From MKUN01 sp964481425 (lineage in GTDB: Bacteria > Bacteroidota > Bacteroidia > Chitinophagales > Chitinophagaceae): a stretch of DNA of 64,000 nucleotides. Each line of letters opens with the position of its first letter. Positions within the stretch are counted from its first letter, which is position 1. The stretch covers positions 39,295 through 103,294 of the forward strand of contig CAYZTM010000012.1 in NCBI GenBank assembly GCA_964481425.1. Direction: 5' to 3'. The translations under genes and the position numbers were made by a program. Below the pieces are notes generated by a model that did no database searches, was not told the origin of the DNA, and was given only the letters and a program-made list of their open reading frames with translations. Below are positions 45,198-54,207 of this stretch, one piece after another.

Positions 45198-48056
45198 ATG
45201 CGAAAACTATATACCATATTTATTTTGTTTGCTGCGCTGGGGGCGAGGGGCCAGGTGATAACGACGGTGGCGGGGAACGGTGGATATAATAAAAGCAGTG
45301 CTGTAGCAGCCGAAAGACCATCTCTGCACTTCATTGAAAATAAGGGCCAGGTTGTGGACCAATACGGAGTACCGCGGAATGATATACAATACAAGCTATC
45401 GTCGGGCGGGGTGACGGTATTTATAGGTGCGGGAGCGCTGCATTATCAATTTGCAAAGAACAAGGATCTGCATGGTGAAAAAGATAAGGCCGATATTAGT
45501 AAAGGCAAGGGCATATGCGAGTTTATAACCGGGAAAGACGGAAATGAGGTAGAGTGTTACCGTATGGACGTGGTATTGACGGGCTGCAACAAAAAAGCAG
45601 AGGTGCTGGCTGAAGAGGGGATAGGTTATCATGAAAATTATTACCTGCCGCAATGCCCCGGTGGGCTTACCGCACATGCCTGCCGGAAGATAATTTATAA
45701 AGAGATATACCCGCACATAGACTGGGTGCTGTATGTGAAAGGCGATAAGCTGGAGCATGAATTTGTGGTGCACAAAGGCGGCAGGGTGGCAGACATACAG
45801 ATACACTATAGTGGTGCAACAAAGCTGAGTATCAATGAGGATGGGAGCCTGGGCGCTGCGACACCTATGGGCGAGGTAAGGGAGCAGGCCCCGTATAGCT
45901 ATCAAAGCGATGGCCAGCCTGTGGCAACAAGCTATGTATTAAATGACGATGTGCTTAGTTTCCGTACAGGTGAGTATAAAGGCGAACTGCTGATAGACCC
46001 GGCACTGATATGGGCTACTTATTACGGAGGTGGGGCAATTGACAGGTTAATTGATTGTACTGCCAGTACCAATGACCATGTTTATGTCACGGGGTATACA
46101 AACAGCTCCGGCAACATTGCTACTGTGGGCAGTTTTCAGACTGCCTTCCAAGGTAATAGTGACGGATTCCTCGCTAAGTTCAATGCTGAAGGGACAATAC
46201 AGTGGGCTACATATTATGGAGGTAGCAATTCAGACGTCTTTTATTCAGTAGCTATAGATGGTGATCACTACGTTTATGTAGGTGGTTATACTCAAAGTAA
46301 TAACCTCGCAACTGCTGGCAGCCATCAACTAACATTGGCCGGAAATTATGATGGTATTATAGCTAAGTTTGATGATGCCGGGACCAGAGAGTGGGCTACT
46401 TATTATGGTGGGGCCCAGTCGGATTATATATATGGCGTCCAGTCTGATGTTGCTGGGGATGTTTTTGCAGTTGGGTCAAGCAATAGTACTAACAATATCA
46501 GTACCCCAGGTAGTTATCAGCCTGTGTTCAATGGTGGTAATGCGGATGCGTTTTTAGCGAAATTCAGTTCAAATGGTTTTTTCTATTGGGGGACATATTA
46601 CGGAGGTGCGGCAACGGATGTTGCCAAAGGAGTTTGTTTAAATGCAAACGGCTCCATTTATATCTGTGGAAACACGAATAGTAACAGTACTATTGCTAGT
46701 CCGGGGAGCTATAAAGAAACTTTGACATCTCCATTCGATGATGGTTTTATTGTGAAATTCAATGCCAGTGGCTTTAGAGAATGGGCGACCTATTATGGAG
46801 GGGATAGTTCGGATGCGTGTATCTCTGTATTATGCGACGATACGGGATATATATATGTCTCAGGCAACACAGATAGGAGCTTGACCGGAATAGCTACACC
46901 CGGTAGCCACCAAGATACATATGGGGGTGGTGATCAAGATGCATTCTTAGTAAAACTTGATAGCTTTGGCAACAGGTTATGGGCAACATATTACGGTGGT
47001 GAAGGTCATGATGGATTTAACGGTTATAGCGGCAAAGGAATAAGTATTGACATAAACGGTGACATCTACCTGTCTGGTGAAACCTTTAGTATTTCGAATA
47101 TAGCAAGTCCAAATACTTTTCTCAATAACATTGCGGGAACTAATGGGAATGCATTTCTGATTAAGTTTGATGCGCAAGGAGTTAGACAATGGGGAACTTA
47201 TTTTGGAAGTGATATGGGTGAAGGTGCAACCGGCTGCGCAGCAAGTGGGGGAGATTATGTTTACCTTGTAGGTAACACGGCAAGCCCGGCTAATATCGCG
47301 ACTGTAGGAAGCTATCAACAAAACTACGGCGGTATGGGAGATGGCTTTATAGCAAAATTCAAAGACTGCGATCCGCCGACAAAAGTAACGGGGCTGGCAG
47401 GCGATACCATCGTGTGCCCGCAAAGCAATATCAGCTACCTGGCTAACCCCGCAGCGGGGACCACATCCTATACATGGACACTGCCTGCAGGCTGGGCCGG
47501 CAGCAGCAATACCAATAGCATGAATGCCACCGCAGGGACCGGCAGCGGGCTCATTATCATTGCGGGCGTGAACAACTGCATCACTGGGCAGGCCGACAGC
47601 CTGTATGTGCAGGTGTATCCCTCGGTGATACCTGTGATAACACAAAACGGCAACCTGCTGAGCACGGGCAGCTACCAGGGCTACCAATGGTACCTGAACG
47701 GGCAGCCGATAAATGGCGCCACCGACTCGAGCTATAGCAGCACCCAGGCGGGCCACTATACGGTAGTGGTGACTGATAGCAATGGCTGCACCCTGACATC
47801 GGACATACTGCCGCTGGCAGTATCTTCATTAACGACAGGGCAGGGTATATTTTCTGTATATCCCAACCCAGTGCAGGGGCAGTTGACAGTGGCAGGTGGC
47901 AGTGGTAAAATGCTCTGTATCACAAATACCATAGGGCAGGTACTACTGCAAAAGGAATGCACAGGCACCAAGACCAGTATTGATGTGAGCGGCCTGCCCG
48001 CGGGGCTGTATATGGTGCGTGTGGGGAATGCTGTGGGGCGGTTTGTAAAAGAATAG
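45198..48056 (+). CDS. SBBP-repeat protein with PKD/Ig-like domains and T9SS type A sorting domain (cassette gene 3)
   Basis: 952 residues. The signal peptide and the first mature residues QVITTVAGNGGY equal the start of the NHL genes; the sequence then changes to PSLHFIENKGQVVDQYG, the usual beginning of SBBP-type proteins. After an N-terminal domain of about 230 residues come seven SBBP repeats (LIWATYYGG, REWATYYGGDSSDA, DGFIAKF), then a PKD-like domain (SYTWTLPAGWAGSSNT), an Ig-like domain (YQGYQWYLNGQPINGATDSS) and the sorting domain (VYPNPVQGQLTVAG to VGRFVKE). SBBP repeats probably form a propeller. The N-terminal stub suggests a fusion by recombination with a neighbouring cassette gene. 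Confidence 0.9.
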   Translation: MRKLYTIFILFAALGARGQVITTVAGNGGYNKSSAVAAERPSLHFIENKGQVVDQYGVPRNDIQYKLSSGGVTVFIGAGALHYQFAKNKDLHGEKDKADISKGKGICEFITGKDGNEVECYRMDVVLTGCNKKAEVLAEEGIGYHENYYLPQCPGGLTAHACRKIIYKEIYPHIDWVLYVKGDKLEHEFVVHKGGRVADIQIHYSGATKLSINEDGSLGAATPMGEVREQAPYSYQSDGQPVATSYVLNDDVLSFRTGEYKGELLIDPALIWATYYGGGAIDRLIDCTASTNDHVYVTGYTNSSGNIATVGSFQTAFQGNSDGFLAKFNAEGTIQWATYYGGSNSDVFYSVAIDGDHYVYVGGYTQSNNLATAGSHQLTLAGNYDGIIAKFDDAGTREWATYYGGAQSDYIYGVQSDVAGDVFAVGSSNSTNNISTPGSYQPVFNGGNADAFLAKFSSNGFFYWGTYYGGAATDVAKGVCLNANGSIYICGNTNSNSTIASPGSYKETLTSPFDDGFIVKFNASGFREWATYYGGDSSDACISVLCDDTGYIYVSGNTDRSLTGIATPGSHQDTYGGGDQDAFLVKLDSFGNRLWATYYGGEGHDGFNGYSGKGISIDINGDIYLSGETFSISNIASPNTFLNNIAGTNGNAFLIKFDAQGVRQWGTYFGSDMGEGATGCAASGGDYVYLVGNTASPANIATVGSYQQNYGGMGDGFIAKFKDCDPPTKVTGLAGDTIVCPQSNISYLANPAAGTTSYTWTLPAGWAGSSNTNSMNATAGTGSGLIIIAGVNNCITGQADSLYVQVYPSVIPVITQNGNLLSTGSYQGYQWYLNGQPINGATDSSYSSTQAGHYTVVVTDSNGCTLTSDILPLAVSSLTTGQGIFSVYPNPVQGQLTVAGGSGKMLCITNTIGQVLLQKECTGTKTSIDVSGLPAGLYMVRVGNAVGRFVKE

Positions 48057-48111
48057 TTACCTGATACAATGAGTGCGCAGAAGGGCGAGGCTTAATGGGT
48101 AAGGTGTGGGC

Positions 48112-48894
48112 TTATCTTTTTCTGCGCCTGCTACCCGCACCAGGCCGCTCATCGATGTACGATGCCTCCTCCGTCTTGCTCGAGCCTTCCATCATCCTGT
48201 TCATTTCATGCATTTCAGCATCGCTTAGGTAGCGCCATTTGCCCACGGGCAGTTTGTCCAGTGTTATGTTCATGATGCGCACACGGGTTAGCTTCATTAC
48301 ATCATAGCCCAGGTACTCGCACATGCGCCTTATCTGCCGGTTAAGCCCCTGCACCAGCGTGATGCGGAAACGCTTATTACCTTCCTGCCGCACTTTGCAT
48401 GGCTTCGTCACCGTGCCGAGTATGGGTACGCCACTGCCCATCTTCCTGATGAAGTCCGGGGTAATTGCCTTGTCCACCGTTACTATATACTCTTTCTCAT
48501 GTCGGTTGCCTGCGCGCAATATCTTGTTCACTATATCGCCGTCATCGGTGAGCAATATCAGCCCATCTGAGTCTTTATCGAGCCTGCCTACGGGAAATAT
48601 CCTTTTGGGGTGGTTAAGGAAGTAGATGATATTGGTTTTGTCCTTAGGGTCGGTGGTGGATGTAACGCCTGCGGGTTTGTTGCAGGCGATGTAGATGGCC
48701 CTTTTCTTTTTGCTCTTTATAGGCTCACCATCTATGGCCACTTTATCTCCCGGTTTTATTTTGGTGGCATTTACCACCAGTTCGCCGTTCACGGTCACTC
48801 TTGCCTGCTCTATAAGTTTATCCGCTTCCCTGCGTGAGCAGAAGCCGGACGAGGAGATATATTTATTGAGGCTTATGAGTTCGTCGTTTGGCAT
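48112..48894 (-). CDS. rluF: 23S rRNA pseudouridine synthase RluF
   Basis: 260 residues: an S4 RNA-binding domain (about 6-60, ISLNKYISSSGFCSRREADK, VTVNGELVVNATKI) followed by the RsuA/RluE-type catalytic domain with the active Asp in FPVGRLDKDSDGLILLTDDGD and the conserved RQIRRMCEYLGYDVMKLTRVRI. RluF modifies U2604 of 23S rRNA (and U35 of tRNA-Tyr in E. coli). The C-terminal tail is basic (GAGSRRRKR). Single gene, convergent with the T9SS cassette. Confidence 0.9.
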   Translation of the reverse strand: MPNDELISLNKYISSSGFCSRREADKLIEQARVTVNGELVVNATKIKPGDKVAIDGEPIKSKKKRAIYIACNKPAGVTSTTDPKDKTNIIYFLNHPKRIFPVGRLDKDSDGLILLTDDGDIVNKILRAGNRHEKEYIVTVDKAITPDFIRKMGSGVPILGTVTKPCKVRQEGNKRFRITLVQGLNRQIRRMCEYLGYDVMKLTRVRIMNITLDKLPVGKWRYLSDAEMHEMNRMMEGSSKTEEASYIDERPGAGSRRRKR

Positions 48895-49085
48895 TTGTTA
48901 ATATAGTTGAGCGCGATCAATCCCGTATCGAAGGTAGTATCTAAACGCGGGATAAAATAGTGCTACAGGGCGTATGCGTGATAATGGTATAAAAGCATTG
49001 GAAAATCGCCCCATGTATTGTCGCATATGCACCCTGTTCCATTCATTCTTTTCTCTCATCTTTGTACTAACAAAACCATGATATT

Positions 49086-49532
49086 ATGTCAAACAGCGTT
49101 TCATTACACAAGGTCATCAAGACAACGCCCGAAAAACTGTACCGGGCCTTTACCGAAGCCACTGCACTGGCCTCATGGCTGCCGCCATATGGCTTTCTGT
49201 GCACCGTTCATGAACTGGACGCACAACCCGGCGGCAATTACAGGATGTCCTTCCACAATTTTTCTACCGGTAGCAGTCATTCGTTCGGGGGGCAATACCT
49301 CGAGATGAAGCCAAACGAATTCCTGAAGTACAACGATAAATTCGATGACCCCAATCTGCCGGGTGAAATGATCACTACGGTGTGGCTGCAAAAGAACATG
49401 GCCGGCACGGAACTGAAGGTGGTACAAGAGGGCATACCCGCGGCAATACCTGTTGAGATGTGTTACTTAGGCTGGCAGGAGTCGCTCGATAAACTTACCC
49501 GGCTGGTTGAGCCGGAGATACCGGATGCATAG
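49086..49532 (+). CDS. SRPBCC/AHSA1-like domain protein
   Basis: 148 residues forming one activator-of-Hsp90-like SRPBCC domain: VSLHKVIKTTPEKLYRAFTE, ALASWLPPYGF, GGNYRMSFHNF, TTVWLQKNMAGTELKVVQEG and the C-terminal helix GWQESLDKLTRLVE. Members bind small hydrophobic ligands or act in stress response; this one has no assigned ligand. Unrelated in detail to the SRPBCC protein at 2445. The region 48895-49085 upstream holds no gene. Confidence 0.85.
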   Translation: MSNSVSLHKVIKTTPEKLYRAFTEATALASWLPPYGFLCTVHELDAQPGGNYRMSFHNFSTGSSHSFGGQYLEMKPNEFLKYNDKFDDPNLPGEMITTVWLQKNMAGTELKVVQEGIPAAIPVEMCYLGWQESLDKLTRLVEPEIPDA

Positions 49533-49559
49533 GTGTAGCCGGTATTTTCAGATGCAGTT

Positions 49560-50198
49560 TTAGTAATTCTTCTTCCTGAAGTCCCCGCGCTTCCATGCCT
49601 CGAAGAACTCGGCCCATGCTATGGGGTTGAGGATGGTGGCGGGCTTCTGCTGGCCATAGTACACAGCGGCCTGGGCCTGTATGTTCTGGTACATGGCCTG
49701 GCTCTCGCGGCCATCGTGGGGCAGGGTAGCCGCCAGTGCTCGCAGGGTAAGTGCATCGGTGTTCTTGCGGGCCACCTCGTATTTATCGTCCGGTATGCTC
49801 CAGTGCGTGAAGGCATAATCGAAAGCATTCTTGTCGGGCAGTGGGCGGATGATGGTCTCGGGCAGGTAAAAGGTATCCTGCACCATGAGCTGTATGAGGG
49901 AGAAATACTGTCCTTTGATATCCGTAGGTACCGGGAACTCCTTGGAGCGGAAGCCCAGCGCCTCGAACTGCAGGGTATCGCCTTTGTAGCATACTATGGA
50001 GAATACCCCCGTACCGCTGGATTCCACACCACGGTTTTGGTTCTTCACCAACACGGTCACGTTGGGTACGGCACGCAGGCTGTCCGCCGTCATGGTGACA
50101 CCGTTTATCTGGATGACGTTATCATAGGATTCCTGGGCATGGGCCGCGGTAGCGCAGCATAGGAACAGGAGCAGTATGTATAGCGGGCCTTTTGGCAT
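49560..50198 (-). CDS. Exported protein with carboxypeptidase-regulatory-like domain
   Basis: 212 residues from ATG 50198 (a TTG at 50207 is in frame). Signal peptide ending AAHAQ, then a single beta-sandwich of the carboxypeptidase-D regulatory-like type (about 20-100: INGVTMTADSLRAVPNVTVL, GVFSIVCYKGDTLQFEALGF), then a helical region (about 120-205: FDYAFTHWSIPDDKYEVARK). The first domain is the same kind seen at the N terminus of TonB-receptor-like proteins, but there is no barrel here. Function unknown; probably periplasmic or outer-membrane associated. Confidence 0.78.
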   Translation of the reverse strand: MPKGPLYILLLFLCCATAAHAQESYDNVIQINGVTMTADSLRAVPNVTVLVKNQNRGVESSGTGVFSIVCYKGDTLQFEALGFRSKEFPVPTDIKGQYFSLIQLMVQDTFYLPETIIRPLPDKNAFDYAFTHWSIPDDKYEVARKNTDALTLRALAATLPHDGRESQAMYQNIQAQAAVYYGQQKPATILNPIAWAEFFEAWKRGDFRKKNY

Positions 50199-50337
50199 AA
50201 AGAGCAAAGTTACAATGTTTCAGGCGCTTGTAAGGGTATAGTAATAACACCCATACAAGTATGTACATTATTTATACAAAGAAAGGGGGCGATGGTGTAA
50301 ATTTGCCGCTGAGCTTAGCCAATTAACAAAAGTTTAT

Positions 50338-51432
50338 ATGATAACGAAAGAAGCGGTATTAGCGGCACTCAGCAATGTACAGGAGCCCGACCTGGGCAAG
50401 GACCTGGTGACGCTGAACATGGTGCATGATATTGAAATAGACGGGAAGAACGTAAGCTTCACGGTGATGCTGACCACACCGGCCTGCCCCCTGAAGGAAA
50501 TGATAGAGAAAGCCTGTATAAAAGCCATACATATGCTGGTGGACAAGGAAGCCGTAGTGAAGGTGAACATGGACGCCAAAGTGAACAGCAACCGTAAGGA
50601 CAGCAAACTGGTATTGCCGGGTGTGAAGAATATAATCGTAGTGGCCTCGGGTAAGGGTGGTGTTGGCAAATCGACCGTATCGGTGAACCTGGCACTGGGC
50701 CTTGCGAAGGAAGGGGCCAGCGTGGGCTTGCTGGATGCGGATATATACGGGCCATCGGTACCCATAATGCTGGGCCTGCGCGATGAGCGGCCTAAGATGA
50801 TGGACGTGAATGGCAAGGGTATGATCATACCGCTGGAGAAATATGGTATCAAGGCCATGAGTATCGGCATGCTGATAGATGAGAAGCAGGCGGTGATATG
50901 GCGTGGCCCTATGGCCAGCAGCGCCCTGAAGCAATTCATCAGTGATGTGTACTGGGGTGAGCTGGACTACCTGGTGATAGACCTGCCGCCCGGCACAGGC
51001 GATGTGCACCTGACACTGGTGCAGACCATACCGGTAACGGGCGCTGTCATCGTATCTACACCGCAGCCAGTGGCAGCTGCCGATGCGCGCAAGGCCATAC
51101 TGATGCTCAGGCAGCCGCAGATCAATGTGCCGATACTTGGCGTGGTAGAAAATATGGCTTACTTCACGCCTGCGGAGCTGCCGGAAAACAAGTACTACAT
51201 CTTTGGCAAGGGTGGCGCACAGCAGATGGCCGAGCAGTTCGATCTGCCCTATCTGGGTGAGGTGCCAATAGTGCAAAGCATACGCGAGGGAGGTGATAAA
51301 GGCATACCCGCCATACTGGACGATGAGCCGGTGGCCAATGCTGCCTTCACCCAACTGGCCCAGCGCATAGCGCAGAACATAGCCATACGCAATGCCAACC
51401 TGGAGCCTACGAAGGTGGTGCAGATGGGGTAG
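50338..51432 (+). CDS. Mrp/ApbC-type iron-sulfur cluster carrier ATPase
   Basis: 364 residues. N-terminal MIP18/DUF59-like domain (about 3-75: LSNVQEPDLGKDLVTLNMVH), then a P-loop of deviant Walker A type VVASGKGGVGKSTVS (105-112 core) with LLDADIYGPSVPIMLG and VIDLPPGTGDVHLTL. The family loads Fe-S clusters onto target proteins. The C-terminal CxxC cluster-binding pair found in many Mrp proteins is absent: the equivalent region reads ENMAYFTPAELPENKYYIF, a form I recall from Bacteroidota homologues. Single gene; a possible small antisense gene overlaps its last 26 bp. Confidence 0.92.
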   Translation: MITKEAVLAALSNVQEPDLGKDLVTLNMVHDIEIDGKNVSFTVMLTTPACPLKEMIEKACIKAIHMLVDKEAVVKVNMDAKVNSNRKDSKLVLPGVKNIIVVASGKGGVGKSTVSVNLALGLAKEGASVGLLDADIYGPSVPIMLGLRDERPKMMDVNGKGMIIPLEKYGIKAMSIGMLIDEKQAVIWRGPMASSALKQFISDVYWGELDYLVIDLPPGTGDVHLTLVQTIPVTGAVIVSTPQPVAAADARKAILMLRQPQINVPILGVVENMAYFTPAELPENKYYIFGKGGAQQMAEQFDLPYLGEVPIVQSIREGGDKGIPAILDDEPVANAAFTQLAQRIAQNIAIRNANLEPTKVVQMG

Positions 51433-51565
51433 GCCACTGTACACTCTTTCGGATTAGTTTTATTAAGATGACCAAAAAGGCCAATGGCGACAGGCATATA
51501 GCCAGCAGCACAACAATAAATGACCATACCGGGATGGCGTAAAAAAAGAAACGCTCGTTCGTCAT
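51407..51565 (-). CDS. Possible small membrane protein (52 residues)
   Basis: ATG 51565 opens MTNERFFFYAIPVWSFIVVL and continues through one or two hydrophobic stretches (LLAICLSPLAFLVILIKLI) to RKSVQWPTPSAPPS. Length and pattern fit a small single- or double-pass membrane protein; no family recognised. It overlaps the end of the Mrp gene by 26 bp on the opposite strand and begins in the 240-bp gap before the PIG-L gene. Confidence 0.4.
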   Translation of the reverse strand: MTNERFFFYAIPVWSFIVVLLAICLSPLAFLVILIKLIRKSVQWPTPSAPPS

Positions 51566-51673
51566 AGCGAATTTGGTTTTAGCTATGCAAAAAGCACAGC
51601 AAGCCTGCAACGATCTCTTTCCCGGTTCCTGTTGCGGTTTATATTTATTCAGACGAAGGAATCAGCAATAATG

Positions 51674-54139
51674 TTAGTTGCCTACCGAGAGCATATTCAT
51701 TAATAATCGGATCGCGCCCTTATTACCTGCAGGCAACTGGCGGAAGAAGGACAGCGATGTGTACACATAATGCCCTTTGCCATATTTGCAATAGAGCGTG
51801 GAGCCTTTCAGCGGTTGCTCGCCTGCATCATTAGCTGCAAAGAGCGGAGTGTAATGATCGTCCCACTTGCTGGCAAAATAAAGGCCGCGCTCCTGCACCC
51901 AGTCTTTGAAGTCAGCATCCGTTATTTTGTTCGGGTAGTTCAGTATCCTGTTGTCAGGATGCAGGAAGGTCATTTTTGCGTTCTCATCGGTCACGCGCTC
52001 GTCGGAGAGGGTGAAAGGATAAGGGCCAAGCTTTGTGGTGGCCAGGTCTTGCAGGGTATTGTACTGCATTACCAGCGTGCCCCCATTCTCTACATATTGC
52101 AGCAGCACAGGCATCCAGCTTACCATTTGCTTTTGCTTGTTCACTACACGCACGCCGGTTATGATGGCATCATATTGTTTCAGCCGTGAGGCATCTGCAA
52201 GGTCTGTCTCTTTTAAGACGCTTACCTGCAAGCCAGCCAGTCGCAGCATAGTTACTGTATAGTCGCCTGCACCTTCTATGTAGCCTATCTTACGGGCGGT
52301 GCACTTCCAGTTATTGCGCAGCACTTTGGTGTATGGCGAGGTGAAGTATTGCAGGGTAGGGATGTGACTGTATTGTATCACATGCTGGCTCTTGGCATAT
52401 GCGCGCTGCCCAACAATAAGGCTGGCATTGAGGTAAAAATCGCCACGGCTGATGCGTTCGGCATCGGCTGCGCTGATGTAAACGGGTATGGAAGTTTCCA
52501 CGCCTGCCTTAAGATTGATGTGGTCGGTCTTGGTGATGAGCCGCTGTTCGGTAATGGCAAGTGTTGCATCACTGATATCTTTGAAAGGGTGGATGAGCAC
52601 AGATGTCTTTACAGAGCCATCGGCCTGTGTCACCACCAGTTGCGAACTGAAATCGAGCGATACATCAGGCACTATCCTCAGTCGTTCCACTACATCGCCT
52701 TTAACGGGGTCGAGTTTTTTGTAGGACAAGGGTACATCAACATAAAAGTACTGGTGGCCTATTTTAAGCGTAAGGTTCACATTCAGTTCATTGGGAGCTT
52801 CAGGCAAACCGATCATGTCGTCGTTGGGTATGGCATATACGCTTGGGTCGCTGCTGGTCTGCGAAAGCCAGTAGGGCTCCGTGATAGGCGTGCTTTCCGG
52901 TATGGTGATGTTGTGTTCGATAGTTACTAATGAGTCGTCCCTTAGTTTTGTGTTCATGGCTGTGGTATCTCCTTTCAGCCAGCTAACTCCCTTGAGGCGT
53001 ACCGATACCATCGAGCGGGCGATAACATGTAAAGTAAAAGGGAGGGTGGCGCCATCAGTTGCCTGCGGAGTATTGGTATACACCTCGGCCATGAGGCCTG
53101 CACAGTGCAGGATCAGTTTATCGAGCTCGGCCAGTTTTTCATCACGCCAGTATTTGTCTTTCACCGTTTCTATCCTCGGTCTTAGTTCCAGCAATGCAGG
53201 CAGGCAAGTCTCGGGTGCCTGGAAGTTGAAGTTCTTCAAAATGCTGTCTATTGTCTTGCCGATGTCGGGACGTTCTACTCTTTTCCATGTGATGTCTATA
53301 TGATCAAAGAGCGATTTCTTTATGGGGTCGCCACCTACCAGTTTAAAGTATTCGGTTTGCACGCCGGGCACGCTCGGGGTGCCTGCTCCCTGGCTCTTGT
53401 GCACACTGCGGCTGCGGCCTGCCAGCTCGCTGTAGCCTACGCCAAGCAGTGGGTTGTATTGCCCCAGTTTCAGCTTGAACTGGTCTTCTGAAGTGGTATT
53501 GACCTTGCCAAATTTATAGGCATTGAAGAGCATGCGGGTCACCAGCCATGGGGGGTATTTCTCAATATTATCAGTGTATTTTTTGGGGTCGCCTGAGGCG
53601 TAAGCAGCTTTCTTAGCTATGATGGCCGATGCGGCATGCTGCCCGTGGCCTGCACGTGCATCGGGGGGAAAACGGGCTATGATAATATCCGGTCGGAAAG
53701 AGCGATAAACGCGCACTACATCGTTGATGATGACATCCGGGTTCCAGTGGCTGAATGTTTCCTGCGAATTTTTTGAAAAGCCAAAGTCAACAGCTCTCGT
53801 GAAGTACTGTTCAGCCCCATCTATCTTGCGGGCCTCCAGCAGTTCGTGTGTGCGTATCAGTCCTAACGCCGGGCCTTGTTCGCTGCCCAGTATGTTCTGC
53901 CCGCCATCGCCGCGTGTGAGCGAGAGGTAAGCTGTGCGTATGTTCTGGTCGTTCACGAGCCATGCCAGCAGGCGTGTGTTCTCATCATCAGGGTGTGCGG
54001 CTACATACAGCACATTCACGAGATGGTTGAGCTGAGATATTTCGTGGTATATGGTGGCAGAAGTGGCCGGCCTCACCTGTTGTGCAGAAACGGCAAGTTG
54101 CCCTGCCAGTAAGACACTTAAAAAAAATAGCTTTCTCAT
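51674..54139 (-). CDS. PIG-L family deacetylase, large exported form
   Basis: 821 residues with signal peptide (ending AVSAQ). The N-terminal LmbE/PIG-L domain has the zinc motif VAAHPDDE (H49, D51/D52) and the second His site AGHGQHAAS near residue 170; the family removes acetyl groups from N-acetylglucosamine-type sugars. The long C-terminal half (about 350-821) is beta-rich and ends in a region resembling glutamine-amidotransferase-like folds (DAIITGVRVVNKQKQM, NGGTLVMQYNT). Such long exported PIG-L proteins are common in Bacteroidota; the natural glycan substrate is unknown. Follows the DUF2911 gene on the same strand but behind a terminator. Confidence 0.9.
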   Translation of the reverse strand: MRKLFFLSVLLAGQLAVSAQQVRPATSATIYHEISQLNHLVNVLYVAAHPDDENTRLLAWLVNDQNIRTAYLSLTRGDGGQNILGSEQGPALGLIRTHELLEARKIDGAEQYFTRAVDFGFSKNSQETFSHWNPDVIINDVVRVYRSFRPDIIIARFPPDARAGHGQHAASAIIAKKAAYASGDPKKYTDNIEKYPPWLVTRMLFNAYKFGKVNTTSEDQFKLKLGQYNPLLGVGYSELAGRSRSVHKSQGAGTPSVPGVQTEYFKLVGGDPIKKSLFDHIDITWKRVERPDIGKTIDSILKNFNFQAPETCLPALLELRPRIETVKDKYWRDEKLAELDKLILHCAGLMAEVYTNTPQATDGATLPFTLHVIARSMVSVRLKGVSWLKGDTTAMNTKLRDDSLVTIEHNITIPESTPITEPYWLSQTSSDPSVYAIPNDDMIGLPEAPNELNVNLTLKIGHQYFYVDVPLSYKKLDPVKGDVVERLRIVPDVSLDFSSQLVVTQADGSVKTSVLIHPFKDISDATLAITEQRLITKTDHINLKAGVETSIPVYISAADAERISRGDFYLNASLIVGQRAYAKSQHVIQYSHIPTLQYFTSPYTKVLRNNWKCTARKIGYIEGAGDYTVTMLRLAGLQVSVLKETDLADASRLKQYDAIITGVRVVNKQKQMVSWMPVLLQYVENGGTLVMQYNTLQDLATTKLGPYPFTLSDERVTDENAKMTFLHPDNRILNYPNKITDADFKDWVQERGLYFASKWDDHYTPLFAANDAGEQPLKGSTLYCKYGKGHYVYTSLSFFRQLPAGNKGAIRLLMNMLSVGN

Positions 54140-54144
54140 AGTAT

Positions 54145-54179
54145 CAAAAAAATAAACCCGCGGCTGCAGGGCCGCGGGT
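54145..54179 (-). terminator. Rho-independent terminator after DUF2911 gene
   Basis: ACCCGCGGC (54156-54164) / GCCGCGGGT (54171-54179) with a 6-nt loop is followed on the minus strand by TTATTTTTTTG. It separates the DUF2911 gene from the PIG-L gene. Confidence 0.85.
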
Positions 54180-54207
54180 ATAAATATAAAACCTTTTGTG
54201 CGGATGC

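Noticed and set aside
46977..47756. A 259-codon minus-strand frame across the SBBP gene
   Set aside because: The plus strand codes for conserved SBBP and PKD modules; the minus frame has no recognisable domain.
48895..49085. Possible small gene between rluF and the AHSA1-like gene
   Set aside because: Only short frames without start context or conserved pattern are present.
50359..51444. A 361-codon open frame on the minus strand across the Mrp gene
   Set aside because: It mirrors the codon pattern of a clearly conserved ATPase on the other strand, its translation is His/Tyr/Leu-rich without domain features, and it has no start context.
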